The notes under the pieces were generated by a model. The model was not told the origin of the DNA. It made no database searches and was given only the letters and a program-made list of their open reading frames with translations. A program made the translations under genes and the position numbers. Positions 7,274 through 14,409 of a stretch of 14,589 nt of DNA are shown one piece after another. The stretch's first letter is position 1; every line of letters begins with the position of its first letter. The stretch is from JBFJVZ01 sp041623895 (GTDB taxonomy: Bacteria > Planctomycetota > Planctomycetia > Pirellulales > Pirellulaceae), in the NCBI GenBank assembly GCA_041623895.1, contig JBFJVZ010000177.1, forward strand, positions 1 through 14,589, in the 5' to 3' direction.

Positions 7274-7305
7274 TCCGCCGCGCCCGCCGACGCAAGCGGA
7301 GGATC
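7272..7305 (-). terminator. Candidate 3'-end hairpin of the beta-propeller gene
   Basis: GATCCGCCGC (7272-7281) pairs with GCGGAGGATC (7296-7305) with one mismatch and a 14-base loop. It starts 30 bases past the stop codon of the leftward gene ending at 7336. There is no following T-run, so it fits a stabilising or Rho-independent-like hairpin only weakly. Confidence 0.35.
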
Positions 7306-7335
7306 CGGTGTACGGCAAGAAGTGCTTAGGATCGC

Positions 7336-8547
7336 CTACGGCAACTTTACCGACACCAGATCGCCGGCCGCGTTGCGAGCATAGACATGGCCTTCCAGCA
7401 ACACCGGCACCGTCCAACAACGGCCGGTCAGGATTCTCGTTCTAGCCAGTTCGGTAAACCCTTTTGGATTGGCTTCGGCAATCACCAGGTAGCCGTCTTC
7501 GCTCAGGATCACCAGCTTGCCGTCGGCGATCATCAGCGAACCGCAGCCCAGATCGCTTTGCCGCCAGGCAACTTCACCGGAGGTCAGATTCATGCAGACC
7601 AAATGAACGACGCGGCCGAAGTTGGAGTTGCCGTCGAATCCGTATAAATGACCGTCGTACAGAATGCTGTTGTTAAAGTGGTTTCGCATGTCGCGATTGT
7701 CGTAAACGAGCTCCAGCTTCTCTGCGGTGAATCGAAACAAACCGCAGCCGACCCCGTAAGCCGTCGAAATAAAGATCATGTCGTCTTTGACAATCGGCGT
7801 GGTCGAATTGGTGCGAAAAGGTGACATCCAAGGGAAGGCATCCAGCTGTTTTCCGTCGCCGGCGCTCAGGACTCGCAAGCCATCCGAATCCAGCGTGGCC
7901 AACAACTGCTCGCCGTCCAGCCGCAGCAGCGCCGCGGAACCGTAGCCCGCCGTGTGTTTTGGCGTTCTCCAGTTCATTTCCCCGCTGGTTTTGTCGTACG
8001 AGACCACGCGACCGCCTTGCAAAATCAATTGCTGGTCCAACACCAACGGCGAACTGTTGAAGCCCCATTCGGGTAAAGCGACGCCGAGATCGGCTTGCAG
8101 CTCTTTTTGCCAAAGAATCTCGCCATCAGCAGTGCGAAAGCAAAACAGTTGGCCTTCTTTGCCAAGCGTGTAAACACGGTCACCGTCAATCGTCGGGGTC
8201 GAACCGGGACCGCCCTCGTACAAATTGTCGACCAATTCGCACGGATAGCTGTGCGTCCAAATCGTTTCGCCGGTTTTTCGGTTCAGGCAGTAGACGGTTT
8301 CCTTGCCGTCGTTGTGTCCCATCGTAAAGAGCCGTCCATCGGCGATCGAGACGCTGCTAAAACCGATGCCGATTTCCCGTTGCCAAACAACCGGCAGCCC
8401 CGATTCCGGCCAGTTGACCGACCAACCTGATTCGTCCGAAACGCCGTCGTGCGTGTTGCCCATCCAGTTCGGCCAAGTCCGATCTTGGGCATCCGTCGCC
8501 GATACAGTGACGACGAGCAGCATGACCGATGCAATCGTGCGTGACAT
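7336..8547 (-). CDS. Secreted PQQ-like beta-propeller repeat protein
   Basis: A 403-residue protein. Residues 1-20 form a signal peptide (hydrophobic core about 5-16, Ala-X-Ala-like cleavage before QDRTWP). The rest is built of PQQ/BamB-type blades with recurrent GE..W signatures (TGETIW 92-97, DGEILW 141-146, SGEMNW 188-193, SGEVAW 323-328), each followed or preceded by aromatic beta-strands. No PQQ-dependent dehydrogenase catalytic residues or haem motif are visible, so it is probably a scaffold or binding protein acting outside the cytoplasmic membrane. Such proteins are abundant in planctomycetes and mostly uncharacterised. I chose the ATG at 8547 instead of one 16 codons upstream because it has a GGAG motif 5 bases away and puts the signal peptide at the N-terminus. 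It is monocistronic and diverges from the acyltransferase gene. Confidence 0.85.
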   Translation of the reverse strand: MSRTIASVMLLVVTVSATDAQDRTWPNWMGNTHDGVSDESGWSVNWPESGLPVVWQREIGIGFSSVSIADGRLFTMGHNDGKETVYCLNRKTGETIWTHSYPCELVDNLYEGGPGSTPTIDGDRVYTLGKEGQLFCFRTADGEILWQKELQADLGVALPEWGFNSSPLVLDQQLILQGGRVVSYDKTSGEMNWRTPKHTAGYGSAALLRLDGEQLLATLDSDGLRVLSAGDGKQLDAFPWMSPFRTNSTTPIVKDDMIFISTAYGVGCGLFRFTAEKLELVYDNRDMRNHFNNSILYDGHLYGFDGNSNFGRVVHLVCMNLTSGEVAWRQSDLGCGSLMIADGKLVILSEDGYLVIAEANPKGFTELARTRILTGRCWTVPVLLEGHVYARNAAGDLVSVKLP

Positions 8548-8552
8548 GGGAT

Positions 8553-8556
8553 CTCC
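8553..8556 (-). promoter_or_regulatory. Ribosome binding site deciding the start of the beta-propeller gene
   Basis: GGAG on the minus strand lies 5 bases upstream of the ATG at 8547. The alternative ATG at 8595 has no such signal and would bury the signal peptide. Confidence 0.65.
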
Positions 8557-8615
8557 GAGCCGTAATTGTTCGTTGCCTGCATAACCCTGAAGCATGCTTA
8601 ACGCGTCGCCGTATC

Positions 8616-8635
8616 AGGGAATTGCCGTGTTCCCT
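8616..8635. promoter_or_regulatory. Inverted repeat in the divergent promoter region
   Basis: AGGGAA (8616-8621) and TTCCCT (8630-8635) form a 6-bp inverted repeat with an 8-base spacer. It sits in the 134-base gap between the leftward propeller gene and the rightward acyltransferase gene. A TAGAAT hexamer (8635-8640) could be a -10 element for the rightward gene, but no good -35 is seen at 16-18 bases. It may be an operator. Confidence 0.3.
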
Positions 8636-8681
8636 AGAATAGCGTTTTACAACACGTCAACGAAACAGGCATCAACAGAAT

Positions 8682-9860
8682 ATGAATCGTTATCGGATGC
8701 AATTCGCTCCGCAGGTCTGGAAGCCGAAGATGAACGTGCCCTTGATCAATTGGCTGCGACCGCTTCGCAGCCGACGACAGCGTTCCGAAGTGCAGGTGGA
8801 GACCGTTGACGTGATTGGCGAGGGAATCGTCAAGGACGAACTTGCCAAAGGACATGGCGTATTGATCATGCCAAATCATCCCAGTCACGCCGACCCATAC
8901 GTGATTTATGCCGCCGCTGACAGGGTCCCGACGCCGATTTTCATCATGGCAACATGGCACGTGTTTTACAATCAACCGTGGCACATCCAATGGTTGCTTC
9001 AGCGACACGGCTGTTTCAGTGTCGATCGCGAAGCGAATGATATCGGGGCCTTCCGGCTGGCCACCGATATCTTGCGGAAAAAGAAAAGCCCGCTGATAAT
9101 TTTTCCCGAAGGAGAGATTTATCACTGCAACGAACGCGTGACACCATTTCGGGAAGGCGCAGCCGCAATCGCCGTAGCGGCGGCCCGTAAAGCAAAACGG
9201 CCCATCGTTTGCGTGCCGGCCGCCTTGACCTACAAATACATCGACGACCCGACTGAGTCGATCGTCAAGACAATGGGCGACTTGGAACAAGCGATTTTCT
9301 GGCGGCGTCAAGAGTCACAGCCGATCGAACAGCGAATCTATCGATTTGCCGAAGTGCTGTTGGCTGTCAAAGAACTTGAATACTTCAACGAAACTCGTAG
9401 CGGCCGGCTTCCCGATCGGATCAACGCGCTCAGGGAGCACATTTTGTCCGGAGTCGAACAGCGACATCAGCTTTCCAGCAAAACCGATTCGATACCGGAG
9501 CGAGTCAAAGTGGCCCGGCGGACAATCATTCAAGAAATGGAGCAGTGCGATGCCGCCAGGCGAACGGAATTGGACCATGACCTGGACGATCTGTTCTTGG
9601 TTGTTCAGTCGTTCAGCTATCCCGGCGATTACGTCGACGAAAAACCATCGATCGAACGCCTGGCTGAAACGATGGACAAATTTGAGGAAGACGTTTTGCA
9701 GCGGCCGACCGCGGAAATTAAGGGGATGCGGCGTGCCAAAGTGCAGTTCGCGCCTGCCATCGAGGTGGTCGGCGATCGAAAGATAAAAAACCAAACAACA
9801 ACGTTAACACGACGCGTCGAGGAGGCCGTCCAATCGATGTTGGACAAAGCTTCATCGTAG
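8682..9860 (+). CDS. PlsC-type acyltransferase with long C-terminal extension
   Basis: A 392-residue protein. The N-terminal half carries the glycerolipid acyltransferase motifs in order: NHPSHAD (65-71, the HX4D catalytic pair), GCFSVDR (110-116, acceptor-phosphate binding) and FPEG (141-144). The family transfers acyl groups to lysophosphatidate or similar acceptors at the membrane face. No clear transmembrane helix is seen; the segment around 84-106 is hydrophobic enough for peripheral association. Residues about 205-392, nearly half the protein, lie outside the PlsC domain, look helical and charged, and match nothing I recognise, so the acceptor may differ from lysophosphatidate. The start at 8682 has no strong Shine-Dalgarno; Met6 and Met17 are alternatives, the latter preceded by GGAAG at 6 bases. 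It stands alone, divergent from the propeller gene. The domain call is firm; the substrate is unknown. Confidence 0.87.
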   Translation: MNRYRMQFAPQVWKPKMNVPLINWLRPLRSRRQRSEVQVETVDVIGEGIVKDELAKGHGVLIMPNHPSHADPYVIYAAADRVPTPIFIMATWHVFYNQPWHIQWLLQRHGCFSVDREANDIGAFRLATDILRKKKSPLIIFPEGEIYHCNERVTPFREGAAAIAVAAARKAKRPIVCVPAALTYKYIDDPTESIVKTMGDLEQAIFWRRQESQPIEQRIYRFAEVLLAVKELEYFNETRSGRLPDRINALREHILSGVEQRHQLSSKTDSIPERVKVARRTIIQEMEQCDAARRTELDHDLDDLFLVVQSFSYPGDYVDEKPSIERLAETMDKFEEDVLQRPTAEIKGMRRAKVQFAPAIEVVGDRKIKNQTTTLTRRVEEAVQSMLDKASS

Positions 9861-9870
9861 CCGAAGCCTT

Positions 9871-9909
9871 CGTTTCCCGGCACGAGCCAAAATCAGTGCT
9901 CAGGAAACG
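9871..9909 (+). terminator. Hairpin just downstream of the acyltransferase gene
   Basis: CGTTTCC (9871-9877) pairs with GGAAACG (9903-9909), and inside it GAGC (9884-9887) pairs with GCTC (9898-9901). It begins 10 bases after the stop codon. No T-tract follows, so termination is plausible but unproven. Confidence 0.35.
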
Positions 9910-9919
9910 GTACCGAGTG

Positions 9920-9960
9920 CCGCAAAGCGGCAAAACCTGGCCAATTTCGCCGCTTTGTGG
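9920..9960. repeat. 12-bp inverted repeat in the spacer before the thioredoxin gene
   Basis: CCGCAAAGCGGC (9920-9931) pairs with GCCGCTTTGTGG (9949-9960), with one G-T pair and a 17-base spacer. The left arm also contains its own 5-bp hairpin (GCCGC-AAA-GCGGC, 9919-9931). It may end the acyltransferase transcript, or be an operator or leader structure for the gene starting at 10070. Confidence 0.4.
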
Positions 9961-10069
9961 AAGCCCGGAATCCCACAACGGCTGCTTTGGCTGCTAACAT
10001 ACTTCGCTCACTTTTTCTTTCTGGGGCCACGCAGAATACTTTTCCGCAACAGCAATTGAGTCAAATGCG

Positions 10070-11536
10070 ATGAAGAAGATTTTCTTGTTATTTGTGCTGA
10101 CAACCATCTTCGCCCTGTCGTCACAGCCGGGATCACGTGCCCAGGACGCCGGGCCCGAGCTTGTTCCGCAAGATCAAAAGGACTCGGAAACTGCAACAGA
10201 CGAAGAAGCTAAGGATGCCGAACAGTCGATACGAGAGTTGATTCAACAGCGCGAGTTGGACGAGGCGGCCAAGCAACTTGAGTTGGCAATTGAAAACGAT
10301 TCCGACAATGCCGGCTTGCACAACTTGCGTGACCGTTTGGGACAATCGTATTTGGTGACTCGAAAATATGATCAGGCGTATAAACAGCTACAGAAAAGTT
10401 TTGCATACCGGATCGCCAATGTCGATAATGCGACGAATCAGATGCAACTGATGGTCACGTTATCGCTGTTGCGAATTGCCTCGGTCCGCGTCGGTGAGCG
10501 TGAGGCAGCGGACGTTTTGGTCGATCGCGCAATTGAGGCGATCGATGCGAATGACTTGGGTGTTGCCTCTCTTCAAGCGCTTTCGAACTTGATTCCACAA
10601 AAAGCGGTTCAGTTGGCCGGCAGTGGTGATTTGGTCGGTGCCAATCAGTTATTGCGCGAGCGGATCGATCGAATCGACTCGTTGGACGCGACGGGGAAAA
10701 TGAAGGAGTCGTTGGTCACCGCAAAATCGCGGCTGTTGTCTGCATTGGGCACGCTGCCTGAGGCAACCGAAGAGGTGAAATCGGAGATCGATGAATTTAT
10801 TACCAATGCGATTAACGAGTATCCGGAATCACAGTCAATACTGTCGGAGTTCAGTCGGATTCAGTCGATGTTCATCGCGCGAAGCTATCGCAGTGACCCC
10901 GAAGCAGCGATGGAGCGTCTGAATAGGACTGTGAAAATACTGAAAACCGCAGTCGAAGAAGACAGCAGGTTGCGCGGTTATCTTGATCGCATCAGATCAT
11001 ATGAACCCAGGATCAAAGCAGCACTGCAATTAAAAGAAATGATCGGCAAACCGGCGCCGGAATTCGAGATTGCCGCTTGGGTCAACCAGGGAGACGTGAC
11101 CGAGGAATCACTGAAGGGAAAAGTCGTGCTGCTGGACTTTTGGTCGGTCTGGTGCGGCCCCTGCATTGCAACTTTCCCGCATCTTCGCGATTGGTACGAT
11201 GAATTTCATGAGCAGGGATTCGAGATCGTCGGCGTGACTCGCTATTACGGTTACACCTGGGACGACGAATCAAAAAGCGCAAAGAAGTCAAAGGACGAAG
11301 TTGACGCGGAAACCGAAAACGAGACGTTGCAGAAGTTCCTGGAACACCACGAGCTACGGCATCCCACCATCGTCACGCCCAAGGACAGCAGCATGCAGAA
11401 AGCTTATGGCGTCACGGGAATTCCCCATGCTGTGCTGATCGACCGAAAGGGGAATGTGCAAATGGTCAAGGTTGGGTCGAGTTCCTTGAATGCGAAACTG
11501 CTCCAGGAAAAGATCACGGAATTGATCGCTGAATAG
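10070..11536 (+). CDS. Secreted TPR-like protein with C-terminal thioredoxin/TlpA domain
   Basis: A 488-residue protein. Residues 1-24 form a Sec signal peptide (KK, then a hydrophobic core, cleavage near SRA|QDA). After an acidic stretch (27-50), residues about 50-310 are all-helical and look like degenerate tetratricopeptide repeats (for example 52-76 and 84-113). Residues about 324-485 are a TlpA/ResA-type thioredoxin domain: GKPAPEFEI (326-334), VVLLDFWSVWCGPC (352-365) with the CxxC redox pair, and the cis-proline segment GIPHAV (450-455). It would reduce or exchange disulfides outside the cytoplasmic membrane. Between the active site and the cis-Pro is a charged insert (about 397-420, KSAKKSKDEVDAETENETL) longer than in typical TlpA. 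The start has no strong Shine-Dalgarno but gives a clean signal peptide. The next gene starts 90 bases downstream on the same strand, with no functional link visible. The substrate is unknown. Confidence 0.87.
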   Translation: MKKIFLLFVLTTIFALSSQPGSRAQDAGPELVPQDQKDSETATDEEAKDAEQSIRELIQQRELDEAAKQLELAIENDSDNAGLHNLRDRLGQSYLVTRKYDQAYKQLQKSFAYRIANVDNATNQMQLMVTLSLLRIASVRVGEREAADVLVDRAIEAIDANDLGVASLQALSNLIPQKAVQLAGSGDLVGANQLLRERIDRIDSLDATGKMKESLVTAKSRLLSALGTLPEATEEVKSEIDEFITNAINEYPESQSILSEFSRIQSMFIARSYRSDPEAAMERLNRTVKILKTAVEEDSRLRGYLDRIRSYEPRIKAALQLKEMIGKPAPEFEIAAWVNQGDVTEESLKGKVVLLDFWSVWCGPCIATFPHLRDWYDEFHEQGFEIVGVTRYYGYTWDDESKSAKKSKDEVDAETENETLQKFLEHHELRHPTIVTPKDSSMQKAYGVTGIPHAVLIDRKGNVQMVKVGSSSLNAKLLQEKITELIAE

Positions 11537-11612
11537 CCCCGCGGCTCGTCGTTCGGTTGCTCAATCCCGTTTTCGCTTAGATCGGCATCGCGAAGATTGC
11601 CCGATTTGCGCA

Positions 11613-11616
11613 AAGG
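11613..11616 (+). promoter_or_regulatory. Ribosome binding site deciding the start of the epimerase gene
   Basis: AAGG lies 10 bases upstream of the ATG at 11627. The in-frame TTG at 11597 has no such signal and would add ten residues with no family counterpart that I recognise. Confidence 0.5.
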
Positions 11617-11626
11617 TCACATCGCG

Positions 11627-12670
11627 ATGAAGATGACGTTGCAACATCTGGACTTGCGCCTCGCTCATCCATTCACCATTGCCCGTGGTTCGATCAGCAC
11701 GCAGCGTAGCCTTGTCGTGCGTCTGGAACACGGCGGCGAATACGGGTTGGGCGAAGTCTCCGAAAACTCGTATTACGGGCATACGATCGAATCGATGTGC
11801 GATTCGCTTGCCCTGGTGCAGCCGCTGCTGCGCGACTGCGCAGACCCAACCGGCGGCGATTGGCCCGGCGGCGATTGGCCCGCCCAACTGTGGCAACGAA
11901 CAAGCCAGACTTTAGTCAATGACATGTTTGCCTTGTCGGCATTAGATATCGCTGCTCATGATTTGTGGGCAAAGATTCAGGGAGTCCCACTCTATCAGGC
12001 ATGGGGGCTGACTTGGAACGAAATCCCAGCGTCAAGTTACACGATCGGGATTGCCACCATCGATGAAATGATCGCCAAACTGAATGAACAAGCTGGTTGG
12101 AGCATTTATAAGATCAAACTGGGAACGGCCAATGATTTGGAAATTGTCCGCCAGTTGCGGCAACACACCGCTGCGATCTTTCGGATTGACGCCAACTGTG
12201 GTTGGGGATACCAAGAAACGATTGACAATGCCGCCGAACTGGCCCAAATGAATGTTCAATTTATCGAGCAGCCGCTGCCAATCGATGCTCCCGCGGCGGA
12301 AAGGGAACGCGTTTTTACAGAGTCCAAGCTTCCCATCATCGCCGACGAAGCCTGCCAGATCGAAGATGACGTGGATCGCTGCCATCGTTGCTTTCACGGT
12401 GTCAACATTAAACTTTGCAAATGCGGCGGACTGACTCCCGCGTTGCGGATGCTTCACCACGCGAAATCGCTGGGCTTGAAAACGATGGTCGGTTGTATGA
12501 TCGAGAGTTCCATTGGCATCAGCGCCGCGGCACACTTGCTGCCGCTTTTGGATTACGCTGATCTGGACGGTGCCACGCTACTGCAGCAGGATCCTGCCGA
12601 AGGTGTCAAGATTCTTCAGGGGCGGGTGGAGCTGACTGGCCGCCCGGGATCCGGCGCCAGACTGGCATGA
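11627..12670 (+). CDS. Dipeptide epimerase (L-Ala-D/L-Glu epimerase type, enolase superfamily)
   Basis: A 347-residue member of the muconate-lactonising subgroup of the enolase superfamily. After the capping domain, the barrel carries the KxK catalytic motif KIK (162-164), metal ligands Asp188 (IDANCGW), Glu214 (IEQP) and Asp240 (ADEAC), the opposing catalytic Lys262 (NIKLCKCGG) and the dipeptide-binding DLD (312-314). MVGCMIESSIGISAAAHL (287-304) is typical of dipeptide epimerases. The enzyme epimerises the second residue of a dipeptide, classically L-Ala-D-Glu from murein to L-Ala-L-Glu. Planctomycete members may use other dipeptides, so specificity is open. Odd points: an in-frame 15-base tandem duplication (GGDWP twice, 76-85) in the capping region, and a Cys-rich stretch (Cys252, 255, 264, 266). 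No signal peptide; cytoplasmic. The antiporter gene follows closely and is probably cotranscribed. Confidence 0.88.
   Translation: MKMTLQHLDLRLAHPFTIARGSISTQRSLVVRLEHGGEYGLGEVSENSYYGHTIESMCDSLALVQPLLRDCADPTGGDWPGGDWPAQLWQRTSQTLVNDMFALSALDIAAHDLWAKIQGVPLYQAWGLTWNEIPASSYTIGIATIDEMIAKLNEQAGWSIYKIKLGTANDLEIVRQLRQHTAAIFRIDANCGWGYQETIDNAAELAQMNVQFIEQPLPIDAPAAERERVFTESKLPIIADEACQIEDDVDRCHRCFHGVNIKLCKCGGLTPALRMLHHAKSLGLKTMVGCMIESSIGISAAAHLLPLLDYADLDGATLLQQDPAEGVKILQGRVELTGRPGSGARLA
11852..11881 (+). repeat. In-frame 15-bp tandem duplication inside the epimerase gene
   Basis: The 15-mer GGCGGCGATTGGCCC occurs twice back to back (11852-11866, 11867-11881), adding one extra GGDWP pentapeptide. Perfect identity suggests a recent slippage event; the frame is preserved. 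Confidence 0.85.
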
Positions 12671-12677
12671 TCGATTA

Positions 12678-12683
12678 AGGGAG
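12678..12683 (+). promoter_or_regulatory. Strong ribosome binding site pointing to an ATT start for the antiporter
   Basis: AGGGAG, within AAGGGAGA, sits 7 bases upstream of an in-frame ATT at 12691. No ATG or GTG in the antiporter frame lies near it; the frame is closed upstream by TAA at 12676. The first conventional codon, TTG at 12727, is 43 bases beyond the motif. Confidence 0.6.
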
Positions 12684-12690
12684 ACACGAA

Positions 12691-14409
12691 ATTTCTGACA
12701 GCGAAATCATAGCGACGAAAAAATCGTTGTCGGCCCCGCTTTCGATCATCGGTGTGCTGTTACTGGGGCTGCTCGGTGCTTATCTGGGTCAGCAGGTGTG
12801 GGTGGAACGATTCACGTCAGCAGGCGGGCAGCCGATCATTGTCGACAAAGAGCTGCAAGCGGCTGCTGAATCACTGCGTGAACAAGTTATCGCCGACAAG
12901 AAACCCGCGAGCACCGTGGTCCAGCGTGATGGTGAATCGATTCGCGTCACGACGGGCCGCCATTTTGGAATTTGGTCGGTGCTGCCGGCCGCGGTGACGT
13001 TAACGATCTGCCTGGTATTTCGCGAACCGTTGCCGGCTCTGGCGCTGGGAGTGATCACCGGCGGGATGGTGCTCGGTCGTTTCAACGTGATCGACCAGGT
13101 ATTCTTGCCGGGAATCGGCTCCCAGGCCGCGGCGAGTCTGACCCTGCTGTATTTGTGGTTGCTGGGCGGATTGCTTGGCGTCTGGTCAAAAACAGGTGCT
13201 TCGCTGGCGTTCGCCGATTGGACTTGCCGCACCTTTGTCCGTGGTCCCCGCAGCGCAAAGTTGGTCGCCTGGGCACTCGGCATCTTTTTCTTTCAAGGCG
13301 GCACGATCAGCACGGTACTGGTGGGAACGACCGTTCGTCCGGTTACCGAACGCAACAAAATCAGCCCCGAAGAACTCAGCTACATCGTTGACTCGACCGC
13401 TTCTCCCATTGCATCACTGATTCCTTTTAATGCGTGGCCCATTGTCGTCGTTCCCCTGATCTTTGTTCCCGGGGTCGAGTACCTGGCGACCGAGCCCGAT
13501 CGCATGGGATTCTTTTTCAGGTCAGTTCCACTGAGCTTCTACAGCATCTTTGCGGTGACTGGCACGTTCTTATTAGCGATTGACAAAGCACCGTTTTTGG
13601 GCCGTCGTTTTCGCGCCGCAATCGCGGCTTCAAGAAATCAAATAGCGACCCCGGCGCCAGAGCAACTGCACTTGAGTGCGACGGCCACCGACACGATCGA
13701 ACCGATGGGCTGGGAGGGAGAAGTTGCGGCTCAAGTTGATCCCCAGTACCACGCTCATTTTTTTGAATTCCTGATACCGCTGGTGACTTTGATTGGCATT
13801 GCCGTTGGCACGGGGATTTTTCTTGGCAAGCCACAAGTGCATTGGGCATTTGCGGTCGCTTTCACGATCACCGTCATGTTTTCGCTGTTCCGTGGCATCC
13901 GCTTCTCATCGCTGGTCGATGGCATTGGTGACGGGCTGAAGAGTGTCACTGTCGCTTCCGTCATTCTGGTCCTGGCCGTCGTTCTGGGCGGGCTGACTCG
14001 CGAGTTGGGCGCGGGTTTGTATGTGTCAGCTGCCCTGGGCGAAAACGTGCCCCAAATTATTTTTCCCGGTTTATTGTTTGTACTGACCGGCTTGATCGCA
14101 TTTTCGACGGGAACCAGTTTTGGTACCTACGCCATTGCCTACCCGTTGACGATGCCGATGGCGGTGGCGATGGCAGAAGGCCTGTCACCGGGCGCCGGCG
14201 AGTGGTTTGTGATGCTGTGTTTCGCCGCTGTCTTAAATGGCAGCGTTTGGGGCGACCAATGCTCGCCCATTTCTGATACCACGATACTTAGCTCGCTCGT
14301 TTCCGGGTGTGACTTGATGGAACACGTCAGGACTCAGCTGGTTCCCGCGTTGCTAGCTGGTTTGCTTGCCGTGATCGCCTGGACCGTATTTGCCGTTGTC
14401 GTTACGTGA
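12691..14409 (+). CDS. Na+/H+ antiporter, NhaC family
   Basis: A polytopic membrane protein with roughly eleven to twelve hydrophobic helices. It would exchange Na+ for H+ across the cytoplasmic membrane; some NhaC-family members exchange organic substrates instead. Family hallmarks, numbered from the proposed start, are DSTASP (234-239), STGTSFGTYAIAYP (472-485) and GDQCSPISDTT (521-531). A polar loop of about 60 residues after the first helix (about 36-90) contains a charged helical stretch. Start: 12691 uses an unusual ATT but has a near-perfect Shine-Dalgarno and gives a charged cytoplasmic N-terminus (SDSEIIATKKS) before the first helix, for 572 residues. TTG at 12727 would give 560 residues without a ribosome site. 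The gene begins 20 bases after the epimerase stop, so the two are probably one transcript, perhaps tying dipeptide use to ion balance. Family is firm; the start is not. Confidence 0.88.
   Translation: MSDSEIIATKKSLSAPLSIIGVLLLGLLGAYLGQQVWVERFTSAGGQPIIVDKELQAAAESLREQVIADKKPASTVVQRDGESIRVTTGRHFGIWSVLPAAVTLTICLVFREPLPALALGVITGGMVLGRFNVIDQVFLPGIGSQAAASLTLLYLWLLGGLLGVWSKTGASLAFADWTCRTFVRGPRSAKLVAWALGIFFFQGGTISTVLVGTTVRPVTERNKISPEELSYIVDSTASPIASLIPFNAWPIVVVPLIFVPGVEYLATEPDRMGFFFRSVPLSFYSIFAVTGTFLLAIDKAPFLGRRFRAAIAASRNQIATPAPEQLHLSATATDTIEPMGWEGEVAAQVDPQYHAHFFEFLIPLVTLIGIAVGTGIFLGKPQVHWAFAVAFTITVMFSLFRGIRFSSLVDGIGDGLKSVTVASVILVLAVVLGGLTRELGAGLYVSAALGENVPQIIFPGLLFVLTGLIAFSTGTSFGTYAIAYPLTMPMAVAMAEGLSPGAGEWFVMLCFAAVLNGSVWGDQCSPISDTTILSSLVSGCDLMEHVRTQLVPALLAGLLAVIAWTVFAVVVT

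Larger units (their letters stand above)
6689..7335. other. 650-base spacer upstream of the sigma factor, no confident gene
   Basis: The spacer lies between two leftward genes. Its left part (6689-6860) is comparatively A/T rich and should carry the sigma-factor promoter: it holds three TGTCCTT heptamers and a tandem near-repeat of about 10 bases (6758-6767 and 6768-6778). The rest includes an 8-bp inverted repeat (7002-7009 with 7032-7039), a weak rightward reading frame (6983-7273) and a hairpin near the end of the beta-propeller gene (7272-7305). I see no tRNA, structured RNA or transposase remnant. Confidence 0.5.

Noticed and set aside
8548..8595. ATG at 8595 as the propeller protein start
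   Set aside because: It would place 16 polar residues before the signal peptide; the ATG at 8547 has GGAG at proper spacing.
8634..9311. A 225-codon leftward frame opposite the acyltransferase gene
   Set aside because: It covers the strand opposite the PlsC motifs, shows no family features and has no start signal.
11597..11626. TTG at 11597 as the epimerase start
   Set aside because: It lacks a ribosome site and adds residues without family similarity; ATG 11627 has AAGG at 10 bases and starts right at the fold.
12032..12535. A 167-codon leftward frame opposite the epimerase gene
   Set aside because: It is a shadow of the epimerase barrel, whose catalytic residues are all on the other strand.
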